The notes under the pieces: generated by a model | Seen by the model: only the letters and a program-made list of their open reading frames with translations | What the model was told of the DNA's origin: nothing | Database searches by the model: none | Made by a program: the position numbers and the translations under genes | DNA from: Agreia sp. PsM10 | Lineage (GTDB): Bacteria > Actinomycetota > Actinomycetes > Actinomycetales > Microbacteriaceae | Assembly: GCF_030433855.1 (NCBI RefSeq) | Contig: NZ_JARUXC010000001.1 | Span: forward strand, 1-64,000 | DNA: 64,000 nt | Reading direction: 5' to 3' | Part shown: piece by piece, positions 51,938 to 60,638 of the stretch | Position numbering within the stretch: position 1 is the first letter of the stretch | How the letters are laid out: each line of letters opens with the position of its first letter

Positions 51938-52654
51938 ATGTCGCCCCGCATCCGCGCCCCCCGTCGCCTGCGCGACCGTGCCGGAGTCTGGATCGGCGAC
52001 TATGCCTACGCGCTCGCGGCCGAGCGCCGCAACGCTCAGTCGCGGCCCGATCCGGTGCCGTTCGAGACGGGAGCAGGCAGACCCGTTCTCCTGGTCCCCG
52101 GCGTCTACGAGAGATGGGAGTACCTCCTCCCCGTCGCGGAGGCACTGCACGAGCGGGGGCATCCGTGTTTCGTCGTGCCCGAATTGCAGCGCAACAGCAT
52201 CCCGATCCCGCAGGCCGCCAGAATGGCCGGCTCCGTGCTGCGCGAGCGCGACCTCACCGACGTGGTGATCGTGGCGCACAGCAAGGGCGGGCTCATCGGC
52301 AAGCACGTGCTCGCCTTCGACGACCCGGATGGGCGTGTCGCGGGGGTGGTCGCGATCGCGTCGCCCTTCCAGGGCTCGACCCTGTCGCGGCTGCCGCTCA
52401 CGAGGCCGCTGCGGGAGTTCGCGCCAGGGCAGGGGAGCATCGCCGCGCTCGCGGCGGAGAAGGCGATCAACGAGCACATCATCTCGATCTACCCGTACTA
52501 CGACACCCACATCCCGAGCGGCAGCGAACTCGCCGGAGCGACGAACATCGCCCTGCCCCTCAGCGGTCATTTCCGTGTGCTCGCGGAGCCCGACGTCATC
52601 GCCGAGGTGCTGCGCGCGGTGGCCGCCTTGCCGTCCACGACCGACCGCTCCTGA
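51938..52654 (+). CDS. Lipase-like alpha/beta hydrolase
   Basis: 238 residues, cytosolic. The oxyanion region is PVLLVPGVYERWEYLLPVAE and the nucleophile elbow AHSKGG (Ser in IVAHSKGGLIGKHVL), with AIASPFQGSTLSRL following, as in PGAP1- and triacylglycerol-lipase-like proteins. The catalytic His is probably in PLSGHFRVL. Substrate unknown. It follows the GH1 gene by 18 bases but has its own leaderless-type -10 box, so it is probably a separate unit. Confidence 0.82.
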   Translation: MSPRIRAPRRLRDRAGVWIGDYAYALAAERRNAQSRPDPVPFETGAGRPVLLVPGVYERWEYLLPVAEALHERGHPCFVVPELQRNSIPIPQAARMAGSVLRERDLTDVVIVAHSKGGLIGKHVLAFDDPDGRVAGVVAIASPFQGSTLSRLPLTRPLREFAPGQGSIAALAAEKAINEHIISIYPYYDTHIPSGSELAGATNIALPLSGHFRVLAEPDVIAEVLRAVAALPSTTDRS

Positions 52655-52712
52655 TCGGGAGAGGTCTCTGGGAGCTTGCTCCACAGCGAACCGGCTCTGC
52701 TGGGGGTTGGCT

Positions 52713-52718
52713 TATAGT
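52713..52718 (+). promoter_or_regulatory. -10 box of lemA (leaderless)
   Basis: TATAGT ends 7 bases before the ATG at 52726. No Shine-Dalgarno is present between them. Confidence 0.6.
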
Positions 52719-52725
52719 GATCGCT

Positions 52726-53292
52726 ATGGAATGGCTCATCCCGGTAATCGTCGTCGTCGTGCTCGTGGCCATCATCGGAATCTACCTGTGGGCCACATAC
52801 AACTCGCTCGTCACCCTGAAGGTGCGCGTCGACGAGGCGTGGAGCGACATCACGGTGCAGCTCAAGCGGCGCGCCGATTTGATCCCCAACCTCATCGAGA
52901 GCGTGAAGGGGTACGCGGCGCACGAGAAGGGCGTCTTCGAGTCGGTCACGGCCGCGCGAGCCGAGACGCTGCAGGCGCAGGGACCGGTCGATGCGTCCGT
53001 CGCCGAGACCCACATGCAGACGGCCCTCAAGAGCATCTTCGCCGTTGCCGAGGCATATCCGCAGTTGCAGGCCAGCCAGAACTTCCTGCAGCTGCAGGCC
53101 GAACTCGTCGATACCGAAGACAAGGTGCAGGCGTCACGTCGCTTCTACAACGGCGGAGTCCGCGAGTTGAACACGAAGATCCGCGTCTTTCCGAACAACG
53201 TCTTCGCGAAGAGGCTCGGCTTCACCGAGCGCGAGTTCTTCGAGGTCGCCGACCTGGCCGCCATCGCGGAGCCGCCGCGCGTGCAGTTCTAG
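52726..53292 (+). CDS. lemA: LemA family protein
   Basis: 188 residues. One N-terminal membrane helix (IPVIVVVVLVAIIGIYLW) then a helical bundle. Family signatures are YNSLVTLKVRVDEAWSDITV, QLKRRADLIPNLIESVKGYA, QASQNFLQLQAELVDTEDKV and RRFYNGGVRELNTKIRVFPN. Function is not settled; LemA is commonly encoded beside M48 peptidases, as here, where htpX starts 18 bases later. The ATG is preceded by a clear leaderless-type -10 box. Confidence 0.93.
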   Translation: MEWLIPVIVVVVLVAIIGIYLWATYNSLVTLKVRVDEAWSDITVQLKRRADLIPNLIESVKGYAAHEKGVFESVTAARAETLQAQGPVDASVAETHMQTALKSIFAVAEAYPQLQASQNFLQLQAELVDTEDKVQASRRFYNGGVRELNTKIRVFPNNVFAKRLGFTEREFFEVADLAAIAEPPRVQF

Positions 53293-53310
53293 CGTCCGAG
53301 CGAGGGCTTA

Positions 53311-54204
53311 ATGTACCGGGCGATCGCCAGGAACAAACGCAACACCGTCTTCATCATCCTGGTCTTCCTGCTGATCATCGGCGGGCTGGGCCTTCTGGCG
53401 AGCTGGATCTACAACAACACGACTATCGTCATCATCACGGTCGCCGTGGCCATCGCGTATGCGCTGTTCCAGTACTTCGCAGCCAGCGGGCAGGCCATCA
53501 TGTCGAGCGGCGCCGTGCAGATCCAGAAGTCCGACAATCCGCGGCTCTGGCGCATCGTCGAGAACCTCTCGATCACGACGGGCACGCCGATGCCCGCCGT
53601 CTACATCGTGAACGACCCCGCCCCCAACGCGTTCGCCACCGGCCGTGATCCGCAGCACGCCAGCGTCGCGGCCACCACGGGCCTGCTCGACCTCATGACG
53701 GATGCCGAGCTCGAGGGCGTCATGGCCCACGAACTCGGGCACGTGCGCAACTACGACATCCGCGTCTCGATGATCGTGTTCGGCCTCGTCGTCGCCGTCG
53801 GATTCATCGCCGACATGTTTCTGCGCTTCGCCTTCTTCGGCGGCGGACGCAGCAACAACAACGGGGGAGGAGGCGGCGGCAACCCGGTCGTGCTCATCCT
53901 CGGACTCGTCGCCATGCTGGTCGCTCCGCTCGTCGCCGGCCTCGTGCAGGCCGCGGTGTCGCGCCAGCGCGAGTATCTCGCCGATGCCACAGGAGCGCTC
54001 ACGACGCGGCATCCGGATGCCCTCGCCAGCGCGCTCGAGAAGCTCGAGGCCTACGGGCGGCCGATGCAGAAGCAGTCGTCGTCGATGTCGCACATGTGGA
54101 TCGCAGACCCGCTGAAGCCCGGAATGCTCACCCGGCTCTTCAGCACGCACCCGCCCATCGTCGACCGGGTCGCGCGCCTCGAGAAGATCGGCGGCGAGTT
54201 CTAG
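53311..54204 (+). CDS. htpX: M48 family membrane metallopeptidase HtpX
   Basis: 297 residues. Two N-terminal membrane helices, then the zinc motif HELGH in GVMAHELGHVRNYDI (about residues 141-145) with the third ligand Glu in QREYLADATGALTTRHP. Two further hydrophobic segments with a Gly/Asn-rich loop between follow the motif. It degrades damaged membrane proteins in the family model. It is co-transcribed with lemA and ends 4 bases into the convergent ycaQ-type gene. Confidence 0.93.
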   Translation: MYRAIARNKRNTVFIILVFLLIIGGLGLLASWIYNNTTIVIITVAVAIAYALFQYFAASGQAIMSSGAVQIQKSDNPRLWRIVENLSITTGTPMPAVYIVNDPAPNAFATGRDPQHASVAATTGLLDLMTDAELEGVMAHELGHVRNYDIRVSMIVFGLVVAVGFIADMFLRFAFFGGGRSNNNGGGGGGNPVVLILGLVAMLVAPLVAGLVQAAVSRQREYLADATGALTTRHPDALASALEKLEAYGRPMQKQSSSMSHMWIADPLKPGMLTRLFSTHPPIVDRVARLEKIGGEF

Positions 54205-55391
54205 CTCGACAGCTCAGCGGCGAGTGAGGCGGCCAGGTTGCCCTTCGGCGACACCTCGATGTCGGTGAGCCCCTGCCACTGCATGGTCTGGCGCAGCACC
54301 GGCGCGAGCCGGGCCGCCGTCTCATCGGGCGCACCCGGTTCGGACCATGACGCCCGCACCCGCAGCACACCCGCCTGCCGGTCGTTCTTGAGGTCGAGCC
54401 GACCGACGACGCGGTCGTCGACGAGCACGGGCAGCACGTAGTAGCCGAATACGCGCTTGGGCTCGGGGGTGTAGATCTCGATGCGGTAGTGGAAGTCGAA
54501 CAGCCGCAGCGCGCGGGCGCGGGCCCAGACGACGGGATCGAACGGCGAGAGCAGGGCGGTGGCCTGCATGCGCCGGGGGAGCCGGGCGTCCCGGTGCAAC
54601 CAGGCGGGTTTGCCCCAGCCGTCGATGGCGACGGGCAGCAGCTCGCCCGACTCCTCGAGTTCGCGGATCGCCGGCACCGCGTCGACGGCCTTGAGTCGGA
54701 AATAGTCGGCGAAGTCGTCTGCCGTGCCCACCCCGTGCGCGCGGGCGGAGATGGAGATCAGTCGTCGCATGGCCTCGTCGCGCGGAACCTGCAGCTCTCG
54801 CACCGACGCGGGCAGCACCTGTTCGGGCAGCGCGTAGACCCTCTCGAAGCGGGTGCGGCCGGCGCTCACCACGTCGCCCCAGCGGAAGAGGGTCTCGAGC
54901 CCGCGCTTCACGTCTGACCAGCCCCACCACGATCCGCTGCGTGTGTTCGACTCGTGCTCGATCTCACTCGCGCGCATGGGACCCTTCGCCGCCAGTTCTG
55001 CGAGAAGCCACTCGGTCATCGGCCTGTTCGCGTTGAACCACGACTCGGAGTCGGCCGCCCACTTCTCTCGATACTCCTGCTGCCGCCAGCGGAGCAGGGG
55101 AAGGGTGTCGACGGGAATGAACGATGCCTCGTGCGCCCAGTACTCGGTGATGCGCGGCGAGTAGGTGAGCCGGTCGAGCTGCGCCTTGTCGTAGCCGCCC
55201 AGGCGGGCGAAGACCGGCAGGTAGTGGCTGCGTTCGAAGACGTTGACCGAATCGATCTGCAGCAGGCCGAGCCTGTCGATCAGCGACCCGAACTGGCGGA
55301 GGCCTGGAGGGGCGCCGGTGGACGGGCGGCCGAAGCCTTGAGCGGCGAGGGCGACGCGGCGTGCCAGGGCGGGAGACAGCGATGAGGCCAT
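54201..55391 (-). CDS. YcaQ/AlkX-type DNA glycosylase (HTH_42 family)
   Basis: 396 residues made of tandem winged helices and a C-terminal beta barrel. Family landmarks are LGLLQIDSVNVFERSHYLPV, YWAHEASFIPVDTLPLLRWR, WWGWSDVKRGLETLFRWGDV and LLSPFDPVVWARARALRLFD. The Q-I-D triplet is the QxD catalytic motif of the YcaQ branch (the AlkZ branch has QxQ), whose members unhook DNA interstrand crosslinks. The start is ATG 55391, because TACCCT (55398-55403) lies 6 bases upstream and no Shine-Dalgarno is present; an ATG at 55415 lies upstream of that box. Confidence 0.87.
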   Translation of the reverse strand: MASSLSPALARRVALAAQGFGRPSTGAPPGLRQFGSLIDRLGLLQIDSVNVFERSHYLPVFARLGGYDKAQLDRLTYSPRITEYWAHEASFIPVDTLPLLRWRQQEYREKWAADSESWFNANRPMTEWLLAELAAKGPMRASEIEHESNTRSGSWWGWSDVKRGLETLFRWGDVVSAGRTRFERVYALPEQVLPASVRELQVPRDEAMRRLISISARAHGVGTADDFADYFRLKAVDAVPAIRELEESGELLPVAIDGWGKPAWLHRDARLPRRMQATALLSPFDPVVWARARALRLFDFHYRIEIYTPEPKRVFGYYVLPVLVDDRVVGRLDLKNDRQAGVLRVRASWSEPGAPDETAARLAPVLRQTMQWQGLTDIEVSPKGNLAASLAAELSS

Positions 55392-55546
55392 GCCACGAGG
55401 GTACCCATCCACCACCGACAGCGAGACACGCGCCGTTCACCTCGGCGATACCGGACCGTCGCATCCAGGTCGTGCGGCACTCATAGCGTCGGCACGTCGG
55501 AACCACAGCCCTTTTCCGGCACCCGCCCGATTCCCCTGGAGGACTC

Positions 55547-56683
55547 TTGCTTTCCACCCGCACAGCCATCGCCGGCATCGCCGCAGCGATCGCCCTCACC
55601 CTCACGCTGAGCTCCTGCGCGAGCAGCTCGACCGACGCATCCGCCGACGGCGGAGTCGACGCCGCCACGGCGACCAGCGTCTCGGCGTTCGGTGACCTCG
55701 CCGGCCTCGAAGAAGCGGCGAAGGCCGAAGGCGCCCTCAACGTGATCGCCCTTCCGCGCGACTGGGCCAACTACGGCGCCGTGCTCGACGCGTTCTCCGC
55801 GAAGTACCCCGAGATCACCATCACCGAGGCCTCGCCCGACGCGTCCAGCGCCGAGGAGATCCAGGCGGCCGACAACCTCGCCGGCCAGGACACCGCACCC
55901 GACGTCTTCGACGTCGGCGCCGCGGTCGCCCTCGCCAACACCGACAAGTTCGCCCCGTACCAGGTCGAGACCTGGGCCGACATTCCGGATGCGCTCAAGG
56001 AGCAGAACGGCCTGTGGGTCGGCGACTACGGCGGATACATGGCGATCGGCTACGACCCTGACGCCGTGCCGGCTCCGACGAGCCTCGACGACCTTCTCGG
56101 CGACGAGTACAAGGGCAAGGTCGCGATCAACGGCGACCCCACGCAGGCCGGGGCCGCTTTCGCTGCCGTGGGAATGGCATCCGTTCAGAACGGCGGATCG
56201 ACCGCCGACTTCCAGCCGGGCATCGACTTCTTCTCCGAGCTGAACAAGGCCGGCAACTTCGTGAAGATCGACCCGACGCCCGCCACGATCGCCTCTGGCG
56301 AGACCCCCGTCGTCTTCGACTGGGACTACCTGAACGTGGGCTACGGCAAGGACCTCGACGGCCAGCGCAAGTGGGAGGTCGTCGTGCTTCCGGGAACCGG
56401 CTACGCCGGCTACTACAACCAGGCCATCAACGCCGACGCTCCGCACCCGGCCGCCGCGCGCCTGTGGCAGGAGTTCCTCTACAGCGACGAGGCCCAGAAC
56501 CTGTGGCTCGCCGGTGGCGCACGTCCCGTTCGCGCGGAGGCCATGGCCGAGGCCGGAACGATCGACGAGAAGCTCTTCGACGCCCTGCCCGAGACCCCGG
56601 ACGAGACCGTCGTACCCTCGGCGAAGGAGTCCGAGGACGCCGCTGCGCTGCTCGGCAGCAACTGGGCCGCAGCGGTTCAGTAG
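55547..56683 (+). CDS. Extracellular solute-binding lipoprotein (iron/polyamine/phosphonate-type)
   Basis: 378 residues. Lipoprotein signal with lipobox LSSC (Cys24). The mature part has ALNVIALPRDWANYGAVLDA, FDVGAAVALANTDKFAPYQV, VGDYGGYMAIGYDPDAVPAP and YYNQAINADAPHPAAARLWQ, typical of SBP_bac_6/PotD-like proteins that carry Fe3+, spermidine/putrescine or aminoethylphosphonate. Start is TTG 55547, supported by GGAGGA four bases upstream; no ATG or GTG fits. It heads a four-gene importer operon. The substrate cannot be fixed from sequence. Confidence 0.85.
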   Translation: MLSTRTAIAGIAAAIALTLTLSSCASSSTDASADGGVDAATATSVSAFGDLAGLEEAAKAEGALNVIALPRDWANYGAVLDAFSAKYPEITITEASPDASSAEEIQAADNLAGQDTAPDVFDVGAAVALANTDKFAPYQVETWADIPDALKEQNGLWVGDYGGYMAIGYDPDAVPAPTSLDDLLGDEYKGKVAINGDPTQAGAAFAAVGMASVQNGGSTADFQPGIDFFSELNKAGNFVKIDPTPATIASGETPVVFDWDYLNVGYGKDLDGQRKWEVVVLPGTGYAGYYNQAINADAPHPAAARLWQEFLYSDEAQNLWLAGGARPVRAEAMAEAGTIDEKLFDALPETPDETVVPSAKESEDAAALLGSNWAAAVQ

Positions 56684-56704
56684 CCCGGTAGAGACGATCA
56701 TCTG

Positions 56705-57646
56705 ATGGCTGACACCCTCGTGTCGGTCGTCGCTCCCCTCGAGGGCGTCGAGCCTGCAGCAGTGCGGGCTCGACGCCCCGAGTCGTCGCGACGGGCAGCC
56801 TTCACCGTGCCGAGTTTCCTCGGCCTCGTTCCCTTCGCGGCGTACATCCTCCTGTTCCTCGGGCTGCCCACCGCGATCGCCCTGTTCACCGGATTCCTCG
56901 ACGGCAGCGGCTCGTTCTCGCTGACCAACATCGAGGCCCTCGCCGACCCTGTCGTGCTGAACACCTTCGGCAACTCGATCGGGCTCTCCGCTCTGACGGC
57001 CGTCATCGGTTCGGTCGTCGGCGCCGCCTGCTGCTACGCGCTCATCGGCACGAACCCCACCGGCCTGCTGCGCTCGGTCGTCGACTCCGCGAGCGGCGTG
57101 CTCGCCCAGTTCGGCGGCGTGATGCTGGCGTTCGCGTTCGTCGCGACCATCGGCATCCAGGGCATGGTCACCGTCTACCTGCGCGATTCGCTCGGCATCG
57201 ACATCTTCGCCGACGGCGTCTGGCTCTACGAGCTGCCGGGCCTCGTCCTTCCCTACATCTACTTCCAGGTTCCGCTGATGATCATCACGTTCCTCCCCGC
57301 GCTCGAGGGCCTGAAACCCCAGTGGGCCGAGGCCAATGCCAGCCTCGGCGGATCGCGGGCGACCTACTGGTGGCGCATCGGCATCCCGGTGCTCACCCCG
57401 TCGTTCCTCGGCTGCCTGCTGCTGCTCTTCGCCAACGCGTTCTCGTCGTTCGCGACGGCGGCCGCCCTCACGAGTCAGGGCTCGCAGATCGTTCCGCTGC
57501 AGATCCGCGCCGCCCTCACGAGCGAGACCGTGCTCGGCCGGGAGAACCTCGCCGGCGCGCTCGCCCTCGGAATGATCGTGGTGATGGTCATCGTGATGAC
57601 GCTCTACTCACTGCTGATGAAGCGGTCTGCGAAGTGGCAGCGATGA
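56705..57646 (+). CDS. ABC transporter permease 1
   Basis: 313 residues, six to seven membrane helices, BPD_transp_1 family. The ABC-contact loop is QWAEANASLGGSRATYWWRI. It starts 21 bases after the binding-protein stop and its own stop overlaps the ATG of the second permease (ATGA). It pairs with permease 2 for substrate passage. The arrangement SBP-permease-permease-ATPase matches polyamine, iron and phosphonate importers. Confidence 0.9.
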   Translation: MADTLVSVVAPLEGVEPAAVRARRPESSRRAAFTVPSFLGLVPFAAYILLFLGLPTAIALFTGFLDGSGSFSLTNIEALADPVVLNTFGNSIGLSALTAVIGSVVGAACCYALIGTNPTGLLRSVVDSASGVLAQFGGVMLAFAFVATIGIQGMVTVYLRDSLGIDIFADGVWLYELPGLVLPYIYFQVPLMIITFLPALEGLKPQWAEANASLGGSRATYWWRIGIPVLTPSFLGCLLLLFANAFSSFATAAALTSQGSQIVPLQIRAALTSETVLGRENLAGALALGMIVVMVIVMTLYSLLMKRSAKWQR

Positions 57647-58449
57647 TCGAGCCGCGGCCCCTCACCCGGTGGCTCATCCTCGGCGTCGTCGGGCTCGTGT
57701 TCCTCGTGCCGATCGTCGCCATGGGGGAGTTCACGCTGCGCCGCGGGCTCGAGGGCGGCTACGACTTCAGCCGGTGGATCGCCGTCTTCTCCGGGGGACT
57801 GACGGGGGAGTACAAGGGCGTTCTCACCGCGCTCGGCAACTCCGTCGTGCTCGCGGTCGTGACGGTGGCCGTGATGCTCGTCATCCTCGTTCCGACCATG
57901 ATCCTGGTGCAGTTGCGCTTTTCGTACCTGCGTCGAGCCATGGAGTTCCTCTGCCTGCTGCCCATCACCATCCCGGCCATCGTGCTCGTCGTGGGCCTCG
58001 CTCCCGTGTACTCCGTGGTGGCGAAGATGTTCGGCAGCGGCGTGTGGACCCTGTCGTTCGCCTACGGGATCATCGTGCTTCCCTTCGCGTATCGCGCCAT
58101 CCAGGCCAATCTCCAGGCGATCGACGTCGTGACGCTCAGCGAGGCCGCGCGCTCTCTCGGCGCCGGGTGGGCGACGGTGCTGGTTCGGGTCCTCCTGCCC
58201 AACCTGCGCCGCGGAATCCTCTCGGCGTCGTTCATCTCGGTCGCCGTCGTGCTGGGCGAGTACACGATCGCGGCGCTGCTGAACCGGGTCAACCTGCAGA
58301 CCGCGCTCGTCATCGTGTCGAAGTCCGACCCCTTCGTCGCGGTGATCTTCGCCCTGCTGGCCCTCGTCTTCGCCTTCCTGCTGCTGCTCGCCATCGGCAG
58401 GGTCGGCGCACCCCGTAGAAAACGATCCCTTACCGGAGCATCCTCATGA
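57643..58449 (+). CDS. ABC transporter permease 2
   Basis: 268 residues, six membrane helices. The EAA-type loop reads SEAARSLGAGWATVLVRVLL. Both ends overlap neighbouring genes by four bases (ATGA), so translation is coupled to permease 1 and to the ATPase. The short basic C-terminus (APRRKRSLTGASS) is cytosolic. It forms the channel together with permease 1. Confidence 0.9.
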   Translation: MIEPRPLTRWLILGVVGLVFLVPIVAMGEFTLRRGLEGGYDFSRWIAVFSGGLTGEYKGVLTALGNSVVLAVVTVAVMLVILVPTMILVQLRFSYLRRAMEFLCLLPITIPAIVLVVGLAPVYSVVAKMFGSGVWTLSFAYGIIVLPFAYRAIQANLQAIDVVTLSEAARSLGAGWATVLVRVLLPNLRRGILSASFISVAVVLGEYTIAALLNRVNLQTALVIVSKSDPFVAVIFALLALVFAFLLLLAIGRVGAPRRKRSLTGASS

Positions 58450-59528
58450 GTCTCACCACCAGACCCGCCGCCCGAACCGACACGACATCACGCGGAGCCG
58501 GCGCCACCGTCGAGTTCCGCTCCGTCGTCAAGGAGTTCCCGGGGCACCGGGCCCTCGACGGCGTCGACCTCACGCTGCAGCCCGGCGAGTTCGTCGCGCT
58601 CCTGGGCCCGAGCGGCTGCGGCAAGACCACGGCCCTGCGCGTGCTCGCCGGCCTCGAAGACGCGACCGGCGGCAGCATCACGATCGACGGCGCCGACGTC
58701 TCGGGCCTGCCCGCGAACAGACGCGACATCGGCATGGTCTTCCAGTCGTACTCGCTCTTTCCTCACCTCACCGTGCGCTCGAACGTCGAATTCGGGCTCC
58801 GGATGCGCAAGGTTCCGAAAGACGAGCGGCGCACGCGTGCGCTGGCCGCCCTCGACATGGTCGGCCTCGGCGTGCACGCCGACCGCTACGCGCACCAGCT
58901 CTCCGGCGGGCAGCAGCAGCGTGTGGCGCTGGCCAGGGCCCTCGTGACGGAGCCGCGCGTGCTGCTGCTCGACGAGCCCCTGTCGGCACTCGATGCCCGC
59001 GTGCGGGTGCAGCTCCGAGACGAGATCCGGCGCATCCAGATCGACCTCGGAATCACCACCCTTTTCGTGACGCACGATCAGGAGGAGGCCCTCGCGGTCG
59101 CCGATCGGGTCGCGGTGATGCGGGCGGGCACGATCGAGCAGATCGGTGCTCCCGAGGAGCTGTACACCCGGGCGAGAACGTCGTTCGTGGCCGAGTTCGT
59201 GGGGCTCAGCAACCGTCTCGACGGCGTGGTCGACGAGTCGGGAGTCGTCGTCGTCGAGGGCGTACGGCTGCCCCTGATCGACACGACGACGCCCCTCGGC
59301 CCGGTCTCGGCCTACGTGCGTCCGGAGGACATCGTCTTCGCCGCCGAGGGAATTCCCGCCGAGGTCGTGTCGAGCAGCTTCCTCGGCAGCTTCCGCCGCA
59401 CCACGGTGCGACTCTCCTCGGGCGCGCTGGTGCGCATCCAGCATGGCGCGACAGCGCCGGCGGCGGTCGGCGACAGCGTCTTCCTCGCACTCACCGGAGC
59501 GGCCGTGGCGGTGCAGCAGCGCGCCTAG
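58446..59528 (+). CDS. ABC transporter ATP-binding protein (PotA/FbpC type)
   Basis: 360 residues. Nucleotide-binding domain with Walker A LGPSGCGKTTALR, Q-loop MVFQSYSLFPHLTV, signature LSGGQQQRVALARAL, Walker B LLLDEPLSALD and switch VTHDQEEAL. A C-terminal TOBE domain (~280-350) contains SAYVRPEDIVFAAEG, as in PotA, FbpC and similar ATPases. It completes the importer encoded by the three genes upstream. About 22 N-terminal residues before the fold are low-complexity. Confidence 0.92.
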   Translation: MSLTTRPAARTDTTSRGAGATVEFRSVVKEFPGHRALDGVDLTLQPGEFVALLGPSGCGKTTALRVLAGLEDATGGSITIDGADVSGLPANRRDIGMVFQSYSLFPHLTVRSNVEFGLRMRKVPKDERRTRALAALDMVGLGVHADRYAHQLSGGQQQRVALARALVTEPRVLLLDEPLSALDARVRVQLRDEIRRIQIDLGITTLFVTHDQEEALAVADRVAVMRAGTIEQIGAPEELYTRARTSFVAEFVGLSNRLDGVVDESGVVVVEGVRLPLIDTTTPLGPVSAYVRPEDIVFAAEGIPAEVVSSSFLGSFRRTTVRLSSGALVRIQHGATAPAAVGDSVFLALTGAAVAVQQRA

Positions 59529-59531
59529 AAT
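59526..59531 (+). promoter_or_regulatory. -10 box of AI-2E family gene (leaderless)
   Basis: TAGAAT ends 6 bases before the ATG at 59538 and overlaps the stop of the ABC ATPase gene. No separate Shine-Dalgarno of usual strength is present. Confidence 0.5.
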
Positions 59532-59537
59532 GAGGAC

Positions 59538-60638
59538 ATGTCCGAGCCCGACGTGAACGATGCCGCAGTGCCTCCCGGACTCCGCATCGCGGGGGCCTGG
59601 TCGTGGCGACTGCTCGCCATCGTCGGCGCCCTCGGCGTGCTGTTCTTCCTGGTCTCCTACCTCAGGCTCCTCGTCATCCCGCTTCTCGTGGCGACCCTGC
59701 TGTCCGCGCTCCTCGTTCCCCTGAAGAACTGGCTCGTCGCGCATCGGTGGCCCAAGTGGCTCGCGATCACCGTGGCGGAGCTGGGAACGCTGGTCATCGT
59801 GGCGGCCCTCATCTTCCTCGTGGTCGCCCAGGTGCGTGCCGGTTTCGGCGACCTGCGCGATCAGACCGTCGCGAGCGTCCACGACCTCCGGGACTGGCTG
59901 ACGCAGCCGCCGTTCAACGTCTCCGACAGTGATCTCTCCGCCTACCTCTCCCAGGCGCTCTCGTTCCTCCAGGCCGACTCGTCGGTGCTGCTCTCGGGAG
60001 CCGTGTCGGTGGGGTCGACGGTGACGGAGCTCTTCGCGGGCGTGCTGCTGACTCTCTTCTCGACGCTGTTCATCCTGATCGACGGGAAGGGAATCTGGGC
60101 GTGGATCGTGCGCGTCTTCCCGCGACGCGCACGCGCGGCACTCGACGGGGCGGGCAAGGCCGGATGGCTGACGCTGCAGAACTTCATCAAGGTGCAGATC
60201 CTCGTCGCCACGATCGACGCCATCGGCATCGGCGCGGGAGCCGCGATCCTCCAGCTGCCCCTGGCCATCCCCATCGCCGTCCTGGTCTTCCTCGGATCCT
60301 TCATCCCCGTGATCGGCGCCGTCGCCACCGGGGCACTCGCGGTCTTCATCGCGCTGGTCTACAACGGCTGGGTGGTCGCGCTCATCATGCTCGGCATCGT
60401 CCTGCTCGTTCAGCAGATCGAGGGCCACGTGCTGCAGCCCCTCGTCATGGGCACCGCGGTGAAGGTGCACCCCCTCGCCGTCGTCCTCGCCGTGGCCGGC
60501 GGGTCGGTCGTCGCGGGAATCCCCGGGGCCCTGTTCGCCGTTCCGATCGTCGCCGTGCTCAATGTGATGATCGGCTACATCGCCCGGGGTGACTGGCGAC
60601 CTCCCCTCTCCACACCGAAAGACATCGTTCTCGAATGA
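59538..60638 (+). CDS. AI-2E family transporter
   Basis: 366 residues, about eight membrane helices. Family features: paired N-terminal helices with LRLLVIPLLVATLLSALLVP, the central LFSTLFILIDGKGIW, and the C-terminal VFLGSFIPVIGAVATGALAV followed by QQIEGHVLQPLVMGTAVKVH. Despite the family name, few members move autoinducer-2; some are Na+/H+ or general exporters. Its stop overlaps the ilvA start (ATGA), so the two are co-translated, perhaps by accident of packing. Confidence 0.88.
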   Translation: MSEPDVNDAAVPPGLRIAGAWSWRLLAIVGALGVLFFLVSYLRLLVIPLLVATLLSALLVPLKNWLVAHRWPKWLAITVAELGTLVIVAALIFLVVAQVRAGFGDLRDQTVASVHDLRDWLTQPPFNVSDSDLSAYLSQALSFLQADSSVLLSGAVSVGSTVTELFAGVLLTLFSTLFILIDGKGIWAWIVRVFPRRARAALDGAGKAGWLTLQNFIKVQILVATIDAIGIGAGAAILQLPLAIPIAVLVFLGSFIPVIGAVATGALAVFIALVYNGWVVALIMLGIVLLVQQIEGHVLQPLVMGTAVKVHPLAVVLAVAGGSVVAGIPGALFAVPIVAVLNVMIGYIARGDWRPPLSTPKDIVLE

